Source: Robinsoniella peoriensis (GTDB taxonomy: Bacteria; Bacillota; Clostridia; Lachnospirales; Lachnospiraceae). Taken from it: 64,000 bases of DNA. The stretch's first letter is position 1; each line of letters begins with the position of its first letter. Under the pieces are notes generated by a model that had not been told where the DNA came from, did no database searches, and saw only the letters and a program-made list of their open reading frames with translations. This document shows, piece after piece, positions 44,301 to 52,562 of the stretch. The DNA is taken from NCBI RefSeq assembly GCF_042680125.1, contig NZ_JBHTNY010000031.1. The stretch is one strand, 5' to 3'. A program made the translations under genes and the position numbers.

Positions 44301-45384
44301 GGATCTTTCCGGATATACCCAGGAAAGTGCAGCAGCATTTACACAAGCATTAGGCAGTCTGCAGACGGTAATCGGAAAAGAAAATGCAGCACAGGAAGAA
44401 GTTGACAATACCATAGCAAATCTTCTGTCAGCAGCGACTGCACTTGCAGTAATGCCGGAAGATCCGGAAGAACCGGAAGTAGAGGTAGACTTCTCCGTAC
44501 TGAGCGTACTTTACAATGCATATACAGGCATTGATACCGCTAAGTATACAAAAGAAAGTACCGATGCATTCCTTGCAGCACTTCAAGGTGCACAAGACGT
44601 TCTGAATAACCCTGATGCAGATCAGGCAGCAGTTGACCAGGCAGCGTCGGCATTGGCTAAGGCAGCAGCAGAATTGACAGAAGAGCCGGTAAAACCGGAA
44701 GAACCAACTGTTACCACAGATACAACAACATTAAAGGTACTATATAATGCCTATGCAGGACTTGATACCGGCAAATATACAGACAGCAGCGCAAAAGCTT
44801 TAAAAGATGCAGTGGCAGCGGCAGCAGCAGTTTTAAATAATGCAAATGCAACACAGGATCAGATTGATCTGGCAGCATCAAAACTGATGTCAGCAGCTAC
44901 AGCACTGGAAATGAAACCTGCAGAGACTCCAAAACCGGTAGTACCTGCACTGAAAAAGGGCCAGATCCTTACTTACAAAGGACTGCGCTACAAAGTTACC
45001 AATCCAACAGCAGGAAAAGCAACTGTAATGGTGGTTGGAGCATCCAGCAAGTCCGTTAAGAAGGTAACGGTACCATCTACGGTAACCTTAAAAGGAGTAA
45101 AATGCAAGGTAACAAAGATTGGACAAAAATCATTTAAGAATTACAAGAAGCTGCAGCAGATAACAATCGGTGCAAATGTAACAGCGATTGGACAACAGGC
45201 ATTCTATGGGGACAGCAAGCTTACCAATATCACTGTTAAGTCAAAAGTACTGAAGAATGCATACAGCAATTGTTTGAAGAATATTTCTTCCAAGGCAGTG
45301 ATTAGAGTTCCGAAGTCTAAAGTGAAGACATATAAAAAAGTATTTAAAAACAGAGGACAGAAGAGCAGCGTAGTAATTAAGTAA
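38392..45384 (+). CDS. hypBA2: Giant secreted GH121-like beta-L-arabinobiosidase with FIVAR and LRR modules
   Basis: This 2330-residue protein has a signal peptide cut near residue 32 (AFA-ET). Residues about 60-780 are the catalytic part: an N-terminal beta domain, then an (alpha/alpha)6 barrel with QKAIDYRWWLERFNTMDANI near 346 and LDNPGNRSNWNNHYGQYIAD near 423, as I recall for B. longum HypBA2 (GH121). This releases beta-L-Ara-disaccharide from hydroxyproline-rich proteins. Then follow a discoidin-like domain (about 895-1040), an Ig/PKD-like domain, a second discoidin-like domain (1144-1296), two Ig-like repeats (1303-1458), two FIVAR, a LamG domain (about 1590-1810), five more FIVAR, and a C-terminal BspA-type LRR (2188-2330). 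There is no LPxTG motif. The neighbouring GH127 and transporter support the GH121 call. Another (alpha/alpha)6 family is the alternative. Confidence 0.78.
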   Translation: MGKKRKRKLATKALAVAVAVSMLPGSAITAFAETGTGTEPGALAIGHPTFKNTESLADVYDLGGVTYDSKEMMKALYQQDLDNGGDSFYMDRILARYGVANGNAGNNGNDDGNTFMTRGRALYMYTSNPGIIGFGGKTSYGCSSSGSSLGGDMYAINFSDDSGALSTKEVTSKRVNYPSNWVSQYQVGSLTADVEKFISNENVAVTTVKLTNTEGADKTIAVNVNSNFVSSRDEVTVGGETQQELTGSMNSTADLTKITTRLSGNGFEYAEESNKSMVKTVTIPAGQTVEVKVVMAFTTEELPQSTADYVRFLELDGTSALKAQKAEYNEYWAENLPYIDVPNKAVQKAIDYRWWLERFNTMDANIPGYDFQYPVTVEGVLGYNNAIALTQPMHLQDTKWLRNAYLPLGQLLSVGNSSQSSAFLDNPGNRSNWNNHYGQYIADAGLEAFNVIGGGAELAENLAYYFEHDAKGQLDHYGNHTSATTPENYLIDYQNNYMTGNDADTISMHVKGIGNWKTHGENAYVYAAAQSASDLYGMLGNIEKSEEMKTLAENIQSDILEYLWCDQCQKFETRAVSPTSSFVSHNPDKPNLVELTESNNYNYFSVGAVPTDEASIAKYKEALKTFTNGDDFPIFPYYTANQVHNKQLPGSNNFSNINFTVQARAYEAALRTYDVEQEYVTDDMLALMVEWCAWNMYPNGGDIRYPNNNEFFNIDNKTLDTYYRSWIYHNILGNYTYLFIEDMAGVQPRSDEKLELDPIDFSYDHFMVNNIRYHGKDITISWDKPDGNKYYGDNVPEGFAVWIDGESAFVLNDLVHVVYDAKTGELEFPENEKTTVLSKASVSEIPAAMDVAITDSNVVEMLKKSGINGLTNEAEGAAVTASYTPAKARAATWAEKHRADGSDTTSKAVNETAPDPQAVTDGMTVNMPFWGNDQSTNATDSLVIDLGGQKNIDMMDIYFYNDRQSGGYAEPTKYTLEYWDGSAWKHAENQNRTPAIPRANYNEDKFKEITTDKVRVTVTNQPGRYTAVTEVQLFKEGGDRPEVENQAPDVTVKVNTEKLENMKASLIAQCTDDGLPYDKTLTYKWEVTEKPSDTASAYLSDEKALNTSLIGSEEGAYKVRFTADDGEIQTVKELSVEIKKADTQADIDVAPSAAASSDYTASWEKLDGINNSAFEPTKSAGGTGKGWGNWGVSGGAGSNHWVQYTWKEAVNIYKNDIYWYDDNGGTRVPSSIQIQYRNDAGEWVDANVITDFQDANKKNKYNTIDMIPVTTTALRMNMKLSAAGTGIYRWKVYSTPVEEILPVFKGTKTGTIPEMPKDIIAKTSYSELRSVKVLWDAITQDQVAADGQFTINGVNEETGKFVTATITARSDMDKATITTVDDTTVNTLAGNLPYMPQTVMVLYNNGVKDNVSVKVTWPEITADQVAAEGTFTIEGVVEGTTTKAKMTVNVRGMSVDTSKLSEELIKAKDYAAKDYTAESFKKLTDAITAAEELLKDSNVTQAQINKALDDLNTAVSGLVGLKTELQKTLQEAKTFDPAKYTEESYAVLSKAITDAEEILKSEDAVEADVNKAVEALKAAMGQLDKIENAELVLHYSFDKQDDLTQIKDNSASNYTVAVPKLEDIDFVKGKSGDALKFDGEDTSFEIPAGANLASRDITISYWFKRTGELSGNNSLLWAKDESAYNGKGFYTNYPVGDEYSSFFVMDGFNGIYVAQNPNDFLPLNEWTHIAVTWDSDSKTGKIYKNGQEQEVTVLGDPQTITGSETAVNRVGKNGYSNDSQYPNNLELDDLRIYNGAVNSEKINELYTEYDNNVDKTVLQTALETAEAYIPDGYTAESYAVLEAAIAEARKVFEDENADQDAVDEQIGKLEEAIAQLESILADLTQLQSLYNAISQMDMSIYTEESADVLKNALENAGAVIQKENATKVEAAEAESGLLVALAGLEKKAEEPKPVIDKSLAKALYSAYKDLDLSGYTQESAAAFTQALGSLQTVIGKENAAQEEVDNTIANLLSAATALAVMPEDPEEPEVEVDFSVLSVLYNAYTGIDTAKYTKESTDAFLAALQGAQDVLNNPDADQAAVDQAASALAKAAAELTEEPVKPEEPTVTTDTTTLKVLYNAYAGLDTGKYTDSSAKALKDAVAAAAAVLNNANATQDQIDLAASKLMSAATALEMKPAETPKPVVPALKKGQILTYKGLRYKVTNPTAGKATVMVVGASSKSVKKVTVPSTVTLKGVKCKVTKIGQKSFKNYKKLQQITIGANVTAIGQQAFYGDSKLTNITVKSKVLKNAYSNCLKNISSKAVIRVPKSKVKTYKKVFKNRGQKSSVVIK

Positions 45385-45394
45385 AAAGCAGAAT

Positions 45395-45424
45395 CACAAG
45401 CCAGCGTTCTTACGCTGGCTTGTG
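45395..45424 (+). terminator. Hairpin after the GH121 gene
   Basis: CACAAGCCAGCG-TTCTTA-CGCTGGCTTGTG, a perfect 12-bp stem ten bases after the stop. The T run is poor (TTGTAG), so termination may be partial or the role may be mRNA protection. Confidence 0.65.
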
Positions 45425-45547
45425 TTGTAGAAAAATAATTAAAATGAACACTACTTATTAGATTATATTTTAAGCAAGCTTGCGATATATATCCGGATAA
45501 GTGTAAAATAATGGTATTTGAGTATTGCGGAAAGTGAGCCTGTAAAC

Positions 45548-47389
45548 ATGTTGAAAAAAATAATCGTACGATATAATAACTGGACACTTGGAAGAAAATT
45601 GTTATTCGGTTTTTTGTTTGGCTCAATTATACCGATTCTGTCTATACAGTTAATAGGATACTATGTAAATAAAAATATAGTAACGGAAAAGGTAGATCAG
45701 TTAATGGTTAGTAATCTGACCCAGATATCAGAACGGGTGCACTTAAATATGGAAACCTATTCCAGCCTTTTATACCAGCTGTACACGGATGAACAGCTGA
45801 CAGAGAGTATAAAAACTCTGATGGATATTACGGACAGCCAGAAAGCATTTGCATACAACAGAGCATACAACTGCCTGAAGCAGTATAACAATGACAATCT
45901 GGGTATCCGGTGTATCAGTCTGGTGTGTGCGGACGGCAGTTCAGTGGTAGCTGATTTTCAGACAGATTCTGCAATTGATAATTTATGGAGAGGCTATCCG
46001 GATCTGAGAACGACGAAGCCTTACATAGACTGCATTGATGAACCAAGCATGGTCATTACGCCCACTATGAAGTTTCAGGAGAACGGAACGGAAGGGTATT
46101 ATTTTCATATGTCCAAACGGGTATTTGATTTTGACCATCTGGAACAGGGAAGCATTGCTACCATTATTATGTCTATTGATGAACGGATCCTTGAGGAAAT
46201 CTGTAATAAGCCAGAGGATAGTGCCAACCAGGAACTGTCCCAGCACAGCCTGAATTTTATTCTGGATGAAAACAGGCAGGTAATTACCTATCCGGATGAG
46301 AGTTTTGTGACTCTGAAAATGAATCCCCGGCTAACGGTAGCGGAATTTGTAAAAGTTACAGGATATCTGCGGGATAAAAAAACGGCTATCAACAAATACA
46401 GAGACCCTCAGACAGGATGGGTTTTTTACAACGTGTATGATAAAGACTATATGCTGAAGGATCTGGTAAATACCCAGAAGATTTTTCTGCTTGTAGGCGT
46501 TGCCGCAGTTATTTTCGTAACGTGCATTATAAGTTATACGGTATATATGTTAAACCGGTCAGTCCGTTCGGTATTAAAAGGAATCGGACAGGTACAGCAG
46601 GGGCATCTGGATGTGGTGATTCCGGAAGATACCCAGGATGAAATTGGTCTGATTGCACGAAATTTTAATACCATGACCGTAAAAGTGAAAGAGCTGGTCA
46701 CTACCGTAAAAGAGGCACAAAACAGTCAGAAAAATGCAGAAATCCGTGCGCTGGAGGCACAGATTAACCCGCATTTCCTATATAATACCCTGGATTCCAT
46801 TAACTGGATGGCAATTGAAAAGGGAGAGTATGAGATCAGTACCATGCTGAGAAACTTAGGTGTTATACTGCGTTACAGTGTAAATAAGAGTAATCAGAGA
46901 GTCAGCATATGGGAAATGTCGGATTGGCTTCATAAATACATCAGTCTCCAGAAAATGAGATTTAATGATGCATTTACGTACAATCTGCAAATAGACAAAA
47001 ATACAGAAAAGGTGAAAGTATATAAGCTGCTATTGCAGCCATTTGTTGAGAATTCTATTATACATGGGTTTGATGGAATGATGGCGGGAGGCTTATTGAG
47101 AATTGAATGTTCACTCTCAGATGACGGGAAGGGGGTTGTATTTATTATAGAGGATAATGGAGTGGGCATGCCGGAAAGTAAGGTACAGGAGTTTAATGAC
47201 CCGAAACGGGCAATTATTGATGATGGAAGGAGCATCGGACTAAACAATGCATTCTCAAGGATGTATATGTATTATGGAAATAAAGCCAGCTGGACAATCA
47301 GCAGCTTAAAAGGCCTGGGAACGGTCATCACCCTGCGCCTGCCGGTTATTGATGAAATGAGGAAGGAAAATGAGGATATTAATAGTTGA
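45548..47389 (+). CDS. LytS/YesM-type sensor histidine kinase
   Basis: This 613-residue membrane kinase has TM1 at about residues 15-40 (LLFGFLFGSIIPILSIQLIG), a large extracellular domain to about 310 and TM2 near 315-338 (FLLVGVAAVIFVTCIISYTV). A HAMP linker, a His_kinase domain with the phospho-His in LEAQINPHFLYNTLDSINWM and an HATPase_c domain (LLLQPFVENSIIHGF, IIEDNGVGMP) complete it. It senses an extracytoplasmic signal, probably a sugar or a sugar-loaded binding protein, and phosphorylates the coupled YesN regulator, whose start lies within its 3' end. An in-frame TTG at 45518 is a weaker start. Confidence 0.92.
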   Translation: MLKKIIVRYNNWTLGRKLLFGFLFGSIIPILSIQLIGYYVNKNIVTEKVDQLMVSNLTQISERVHLNMETYSSLLYQLYTDEQLTESIKTLMDITDSQKAFAYNRAYNCLKQYNNDNLGIRCISLVCADGSSVVADFQTDSAIDNLWRGYPDLRTTKPYIDCIDEPSMVITPTMKFQENGTEGYYFHMSKRVFDFDHLEQGSIATIIMSIDERILEEICNKPEDSANQELSQHSLNFILDENRQVITYPDESFVTLKMNPRLTVAEFVKVTGYLRDKKTAINKYRDPQTGWVFYNVYDKDYMLKDLVNTQKIFLLVGVAAVIFVTCIISYTVYMLNRSVRSVLKGIGQVQQGHLDVVIPEDTQDEIGLIARNFNTMTVKVKELVTTVKEAQNSQKNAEIRALEAQINPHFLYNTLDSINWMAIEKGEYEISTMLRNLGVILRYSVNKSNQRVSIWEMSDWLHKYISLQKMRFNDAFTYNLQIDKNTEKVKVYKLLLQPFVENSIIHGFDGMMAGGLLRIECSLSDDGKGVVFIIEDNGVGMPESKVQEFNDPKRAIIDDGRSIGLNNAFSRMYMYYGNKASWTISSLKGLGTVITLRLPVIDEMRKENEDINS

Positions 47390-48881
47390 AGATGAGGTAA
47401 AGATCAGAGTTGGAATATCAAAACTGATCTCGTCTCAGAGCGGTCACACAATTGTTGGAGAAGCAAAAAACGGAATGGAGGGATATGAGATGGCAATCCG
47501 GCTTCGCCCGGAGCTGATCATCACCGACATCCGAATGCCTGTCATGAATGGGCTGGAAATGCTGGCAAAGATTCAGGAGGACAAAGTTGCCTGCCATAGT
47601 GTTATTCTCAGTGGATATTCAGAATTTGAATATGCGAAAAAGGCAATAACCCTGGGAGCGGATGACTATCTGTTAAAGCCCATTGCGGCGGAAGACGTAA
47701 AAGAGGTACTGGATAGGATTGAAGAAAAACTGGATCTGGAAAAAAGGCAGATTGAAGGAACGCCTCAGGGATATATCAGGGATATTATCCTGGGCAGCCT
47801 GGCGGAAACCAGGGAGAATTACCAGCGCCTTGCCGATATCGGCGGATTAGATCTGGAATCACCGTGTTTTCTTTATGCAGGCAATCTTGGAAATGCAGAG
47901 CCGGCATATGTTGAATTTTGCAAAAACCAGCTTGAGGAAATGAAAGTGAAATACGGCAAGGACCGCATTTATATGGTATTTATTGAAAGTACGCAGGAAT
48001 ATGTGTGTGTCATTCAGAGCGAAAATCCGATGGAGGGATGGAATAAGAGGATTAGCCACAGAGTATATCTGAAGAATGTAAGAGAGGGGCAGGCAGTGTG
48101 GACAGCCGGAAGCATCCCGTCTCTTACAGAGCTGCGCAGCCAGGTAAATGAACTGCGAAAGCTTACTTCTTATGCAATGGCATTGGGATATACACATTTG
48201 CTGACGAAAAGGGAAATCAGCCTGTTTACTCCGGAGGAATTTACATATCCGGTATTTTTGGAAAACAGGATCAAAGTATCTGTATGCAAGGGAGATAGTG
48301 AGGAGTTAACAAGCTGTGGGGATAAATTCCGGTCATATATGAGGGATCAGAAATGTGAACCTTATCATATCCGTCAGGGGTATATGAAAATGGTAAATTA
48401 CATTTTAAATATTTCCCAGGAGGTTGCAGAGGAGGGCTATCGGCTGATACAGGAGCAGAATCCTATTAAAACTCTCGGTAATGCCATTACCTTATCGGAA
48501 CTGGAGACCTGTTTCCAAAAGATTATTCAGATTCTGGCAAAGACGGTAAATAAGAAAGATGATATCCGTAATTATACGGTAAACAGGGCAATCAGCTACA
48601 TACGGGAACATTATATGGAAGTGATATCCCTGGAAGAAATGGCCAGACGTCTGGACATTACCCCCGAATACCTCAGTACCTTATTTAATAAAGAGGTGGG
48701 GATTAATTTTTCAACTTTTCTTAAGAAATTTCGTATCAGCCAGGCGAAACGGCTGCTGAAAGGAAGTGAGCTCAAGATCTATGAAGTGGCAAATGAGGTT
48801 GGATATGGTGACCCGAAATATTTTAACAGGGTTTTTCGTGAAGAGGTCGGAGTCTCGCCGGGGGATTACAGGCAGTCATAA
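47370..48881 (+). CDS. YesN-type response regulator with AraC output domain
   Basis: This 503-residue protein has a receiver domain at residues 1-120 (ILIVEDEVKIRVGISKLISS, phospho-Asp in PELIITDIRMPVMNGLEML, Lys in DDYLLKPIAAEDV). A middle region of about 270 residues of unknown fold follows. The C-terminal AraC helix-turn-helix pair (about 400-500) includes ISLEEMARRLDITPEYLSTL, FSTFLKKFRISQAKRLLKGS and YGDPKYFNRVFREEVGVSPG. It starts 20 bases before the kinase stop. It probably activates the arabinoside genes around it. A common upstream box was found before the GH121 and second binding-protein genes. Confidence 0.93.
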   Translation: MRILIVEDEVKIRVGISKLISSQSGHTIVGEAKNGMEGYEMAIRLRPELIITDIRMPVMNGLEMLAKIQEDKVACHSVILSGYSEFEYAKKAITLGADDYLLKPIAAEDVKEVLDRIEEKLDLEKRQIEGTPQGYIRDIILGSLAETRENYQRLADIGGLDLESPCFLYAGNLGNAEPAYVEFCKNQLEEMKVKYGKDRIYMVFIESTQEYVCVIQSENPMEGWNKRISHRVYLKNVREGQAVWTAGSIPSLTELRSQVNELRKLTSYAMALGYTHLLTKREISLFTPEEFTYPVFLENRIKVSVCKGDSEELTSCGDKFRSYMRDQKCEPYHIRQGYMKMVNYILNISQEVAEEGYRLIQEQNPIKTLGNAITLSELETCFQKIIQILAKTVNKKDDIRNYTVNRAISYIREHYMEVISLEEMARRLDITPEYLSTLFNKEVGINFSTFLKKFRISQAKRLLKGSELKIYEVANEVGYGDPKYFNRVFREEVGVSPGDYRQS

Positions 48882-50088
48882 AAGAAGACGAAAAGCCTGC
48901 AGTTATTTTCTTATTTTACTGATGGCAGTCCAGATGGCAGGCTGCAGGAACCAGGAAAGTGACGGGCAGGAGGAAAGCAAGGCAAGGGAGGAACTGGTTC
49001 TTTGGTCCTATTATGAGACCGATGCCCAGAGAAGCGGTCTGGATAACCTTGTAAACGGGTTCAACCAGTCCCAGACCCAGTACCGTGCTTCCTGGAAGTA
49101 TGTCCCCATGACAGATTTTGACAAACAACTTTCCCGTTCATATACAGAGCAAAGCCTGCCGGATATGGTTCTTATTGATAATCCCGACATGCCGGTATTT
49201 ATACGCCTGGGTGTATTTGAGGATATCACACAGCAGATAGAATCCTGGAAGCTGGAAGAAGAATATTATAAGGCGGCAGTAGAAACGGTAAGCCTGGATG
49301 GAAGATATTATGGTATTCCATTTATCTGCAATAACCTGGGATTGATTTATAATAAGGAGATGTTAAAGGAAGCCGGGGTGGAACCGCCGGGTACCTGGGA
49401 AGAATTAAAGACTGCGGCGAAAGAGCTCACAGTGGGAGAGCGCAAAGGATTTTTAATGTCCGCGGTTGATTCTGAACAGGGGGCATTCCAGATCCTGCCA
49501 TGGATTTTATCAGCCGGAGAAAATCCGGATCAAATCGGAGGTGAAAAGACAAAGGAAGCTTTTGTATTTTTAGATAGTATGGTGGAGGATGGAAGCATGT
49601 CAAATGAATGCATTAATCTGACACAGATCGATGTTGCCAGAAAATTCATAGCAGGCGAAGCGGCAATGATTGAAAACGGGCCATGGATATTATCGATGCT
49701 TCAGGAAGCAGGCATCTCTTATGGAATCACCAAACTGCCGGTGAACCGGGTGAGCAGTATGATTACCGGCGGTGAAAATATTGGTTTTATTAAAGGGAAA
49801 AATGTAGAAGGTTCCCTGAAATTTTTCCAGTACTGTATGAACGGGGAAGTTATGGAATCCTTCTGCATAAAGACCGGATCCCTGCCGGCTAAAATCAAAA
49901 AGGCAAAAAAGGTGGTTAAGAAAGACGAACAGCTGCGGGTCTTTGAAGAACAGATGGAAAAAGCGGTTGCAAGGACTTCCATACCTTCATGGTCTGCTAT
50001 CTCAAAGCAGATACCAAAGAGCTTTTATCAGATGGTGTCGAAGGAAAAAACCCCGGAAGAAGCGGTGGATATGCTGCCTGAAAATTAA
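48838..50088 (+). CDS. Binding lipoprotein coupled to the two-component system
   Basis: This is an approximately 416-residue family 1 solute-binding protein. The start overlaps the regulator gene, and GTG at 48838 behind AGGG is preferred. The basic N-region and helix CSYFLILLMAVQMAGC carry the lipobox QMAGC. The mature part (ELVLWSYYETDAQRSGLDNL, GIPFICNNLGLIYNKEMLKE) is a paralogue of the binding protein at 50203, with the same ETDAQ...GFN.SQ pattern. Its position inside the kinase-regulator unit, apart from the permeases, suggests a sensing role, as with the XylFII-LytS pair, or a second binding specificity. This is inferred. Confidence 0.82.
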   Translation: MKRSESRRGITGSHKRRRKACSYFLILLMAVQMAGCRNQESDGQEESKAREELVLWSYYETDAQRSGLDNLVNGFNQSQTQYRASWKYVPMTDFDKQLSRSYTEQSLPDMVLIDNPDMPVFIRLGVFEDITQQIESWKLEEEYYKAAVETVSLDGRYYGIPFICNNLGLIYNKEMLKEAGVEPPGTWEELKTAAKELTVGERKGFLMSAVDSEQGAFQILPWILSAGENPDQIGGEKTKEAFVFLDSMVEDGSMSNECINLTQIDVARKFIAGEAAMIENGPWILSMLQEAGISYGITKLPVNRVSSMITGGENIGFIKGKNVEGSLKFFQYCMNGEVMESFCIKTGSLPAKIKKAKKVVKKDEQLRVFEEQMEKAVARTSIPSWSAISKQIPKSFYQMVSKEKTPEEAVDMLPEN

Positions 50089-50110
50089 ATCCAAGAATTA
50101 TCCACCATTA

Positions 50111-50153
50111 TTAAAATATTAGAATTAATCTTTAAAGGAACCTCTCTTATAAT
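50111..50153 (+). promoter_or_regulatory. Promoter of the second binding-protein gene with shared upstream box
   Basis: TATAAT at 50148-50153, weak -35 (TTAATC, 50125-50130), and TTAAAATATTAGAATT beginning 37 bases before the -10, aligned with the box at 38311. Transcription from here would feed the binding protein and permeases. Confidence 0.6.
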
Positions 50154-50202
50154 GTACTTACCAGGAAAGATACTGGAGTCAAATATAAGGGAGGTTTTTA
50201 TC

Positions 50203-51564
50203 ATGAAACTAAAGAAACTTACGGCAATGGCTCTTGCGGCAACGATGGTTTGTACAATGGCAGCAGGATGTGGAGGAAGCTCATCCTCCGGAACCACCGA
50301 AGCAGCAAAAGGTGAAACAACAGGAACGACTGCAGCTGAGACAGCAGGAACGGATGCACCGAAGGAGACAGCAGCGGCTGAAACCCAGGCAGAGACCCAG
50401 GCAGAAACTGCAGCAGCTTCCACCGGTGAAAAGAAAGAGGTTGTGATCTGGGATTATTTTGAGACAGATGCCCAGAAGGAAATGATGCAGACTTTGATAG
50501 ATGGATTTAATTCATCACAGAGTGAGTTTACGGCTACACATACATATGTGCCGTTTGCGGATTATCAGAAACAGCTTACTTTAGGACTTGCTTCCGGTGA
50601 ATTACCGGATCTGGTTATCATGGACGGATGCAGTATGGCTTCTTTCATTCAATTGGGACTTATGGCGGATGTATCCGATGCATCAATTGCGTGGGATGAT
50701 TACCTGAAGGGTCCAATGGAATCCACGATGATGGACGGCAAACACTATGGCATTCCTTTTGCAACAAACTGTACCGCATTATTCTATAATAAAGATTTAT
50801 TTGATGCAGCAGGCGTAACTTATCCCGATGAAAATACCACATGGGATGATTTCAAGGATATGGCAGCAAAGTTAACAAAAGACGGCGTAACCGGATTTGG
50901 TAATGCAGCAGTTGGTACAGATGAAGGTACCTTCCAGTGTCTGCAGTGGCTGTACACAGCAGGCGGCACTTACACCGACATTAAGGGCGGCGTAAAATCT
51001 TATGATTTAATGAAAGAAATGATCGATGCAGGTTCCTGGACAAAAGAATGTGTAAACTGGACACAGTCTGATGTTAATAACAACTTTATGGCCGGAAACA
51101 TTGCAATGCAGCAGAATGGTCCATGGCAGATCCCAGGTATCGAAAAAGATGCTCCGGACTTAAACTATGGCGTAACAGTATTACCGAAATTTGATAAAGA
51201 CTCCAGTCAGGCAACATCAATTCTCGGCGGTGAAAACATGGGCGTTGTGAAAAAAGACGATACCGCAGGTGCAGTTGCTTTCATGAAATATTATGATCAG
51301 AATGAAGTTATGATCGATGCAATGAAGAAATATGGCTCCTTCCCTCCAAAAACGGAAGCAGCACAGGATTCTTACTGGACAGATGATCCGATTCAGGCAG
51401 CATTTATTACTCAGCTTGAGACTTCAATCCCAAGAGGACCATCCGCATCCTGGCCATCTTATTCATCTGCAATCCAGAATGGATTCCAGGAAGTTATGAC
51501 AGGTGCAAAGACGCCTGAGGAGGCAGCAGACAGTACGCAGGCTGCTGTAGACGCAGTAAAATAA
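50203..51564 (+). CDS. Oligosaccharide ABC transporter binding lipoprotein
   Basis: This 453-residue protein starts at 50203 behind GGGAGG. The frame is open upstream to 50152. The signal MALAATMVCTMAAGCGGSSS carries the lipobox MAAGC, followed by a long Ala/Thr/Glu linker to about residue 80. The mature domain includes IWDYFETDAQKEMMQTLIDG, the sugar-site region GIPFATNCTALFYNKDLFDA and GENMGVVKKDDTAGAVAFMK. It probably binds beta-arabino-disaccharide released by the GH121-like enzyme, judged from its position between the two enzymes and from the B. longum hyp locus. A palindrome and a terminator-like stem follow. Confidence 0.9.
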   Translation: MKLKKLTAMALAATMVCTMAAGCGGSSSSGTTEAAKGETTGTTAAETAGTDAPKETAAAETQAETQAETAAASTGEKKEVVIWDYFETDAQKEMMQTLIDGFNSSQSEFTATHTYVPFADYQKQLTLGLASGELPDLVIMDGCSMASFIQLGLMADVSDASIAWDDYLKGPMESTMMDGKHYGIPFATNCTALFYNKDLFDAAGVTYPDENTTWDDFKDMAAKLTKDGVTGFGNAAVGTDEGTFQCLQWLYTAGGTYTDIKGGVKSYDLMKEMIDAGSWTKECVNWTQSDVNNNFMAGNIAMQQNGPWQIPGIEKDAPDLNYGVTVLPKFDKDSSQATSILGGENMGVVKKDDTAGAVAFMKYYDQNEVMIDAMKKYGSFPPKTEAAQDSYWTDDPIQAAFITQLETSIPRGPSASWPSYSSAIQNGFQEVMTGAKTPEEAADSTQAAVDAVK

Positions 51565-51573
51565 AATATTAGG

Positions 51574-51633
51574 GCGTGTTTAAACACGCTCTAGGGACTG
51601 CCTGGTAGACTTGCTTCCGACAGTCCCTTTTTA
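51574..51633 (+). terminator. Palindrome and leaky terminator between binding protein and permease
   Basis: GCGTGTTTAAACACGC (51574-51589) is a perfect 16-base palindrome. It is followed by AGGGACTG (51593-51600), a 20-base loop, CAGTCCCT (51621-51628) and TTTT. This intrinsic-terminator-like stem just before the permease suggests partial termination, giving more binding protein than permease. Confidence 0.75.
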
Positions 51634-51655
51634 AAAGATATGAGGAGGGATTAAC

Positions 51656-52561
51656 GTGAGACATGGTAAAAAAAAGACACCGGCTTACCTGGGAGTTATA
51701 TTTGCACTTCCCGCTTTGATTTATATGATGGTGCTGATAGGGTACCCCATGGTAAAGAACCTGTTATTAAGTTTTAAAAATGTAGATGTTTATACATTTG
51801 CAGATACGGCTTCCCAGAGTTTTGTGGGGTTGCAGAATTATGTTGATTTGTTCAGCGGAGCCGATTCTATTTTAATGAAATCAATCGGCAATACATTAAT
51901 TTTTACACTTGCTTCTATATTTTTTCAGTTTGTAATCGGATTTGGACTTGCATTGTTGTTTAATAAAAAATTTCCAGGCTGCTCCTTTTTCCGTGGGGTG
52001 ACTATGATATCCTGGCTTTTACCGGTAACGGTAGCGGGACTTTTGTTTAAATTTATGTTCCAGTTAAATGGCGGAATTATTAATCAGTTCCTTACATCCG
52101 CAGGTATTCTGGATAAACCCATAGAATGGCTGCTTAATGGAAATACCGCTATGGTGGCAATTGTAGTAGCCAACATCTGGATCGGTATCCCATTTAATAT
52201 GATGTTAATTCTGACCGGATTAACAACTATTCCAACCGAAATTTACGAGAGTGCCAGTTTGGACGGTGCTTCCAAACGGCAGACCTTATTTCATATAACA
52301 GTGCCAATGATCAAACCGGCAATTATGTCGGTGCTGACACTGGGATTTGTATACACCTTCAAGGTATTTGACCTTGTATGGGTAATGACAAAAGGCGGAC
52401 CGGTAAATGCTACGGAACTGGTTTCCACTTATGCATACCGGCTTTCCTTTGAAGAGTTTCAGTTTAGTAAGGGTGCGGCAGCATCGAATATCCTGTTCTT
52501 GATTTTGCTGTTTGTAGGATTTTTCTACATCAGGACTATTGATGATGACGAGGTGATGTAA
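51656..52561 (+). CDS. ABC transporter permease (MalF type)
   Basis: This 301-residue membrane protein starts with GTG behind AGGAGG. Six segments are visible, beginning YLGVIFALPALIYMMVLIGY. The EAA loop is IPTEIYESASLDGASKRQTL near residue 195, followed by FHITVPMIKPAI. It pairs with the next gene to form the channel for the arabinoside. The ATPase is not in the window, so a shared ATPase is presumed. The gap to the next start is one base. Confidence 0.92.
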   Translation: MRHGKKKTPAYLGVIFALPALIYMMVLIGYPMVKNLLLSFKNVDVYTFADTASQSFVGLQNYVDLFSGADSILMKSIGNTLIFTLASIFFQFVIGFGLALLFNKKFPGCSFFRGVTMISWLLPVTVAGLLFKFMFQLNGGIINQFLTSAGILDKPIEWLLNGNTAMVAIVVANIWIGIPFNMMLILTGLTTIPTEIYESASLDGASKRQTLFHITVPMIKPAIMSVLTLGFVYTFKVFDLVWVMTKGGPVNATELVSTYAYRLSFEEFQFSKGAAASNILFLILLFVGFFYIRTIDDDEVM

Positions 52562-52562
52562 C

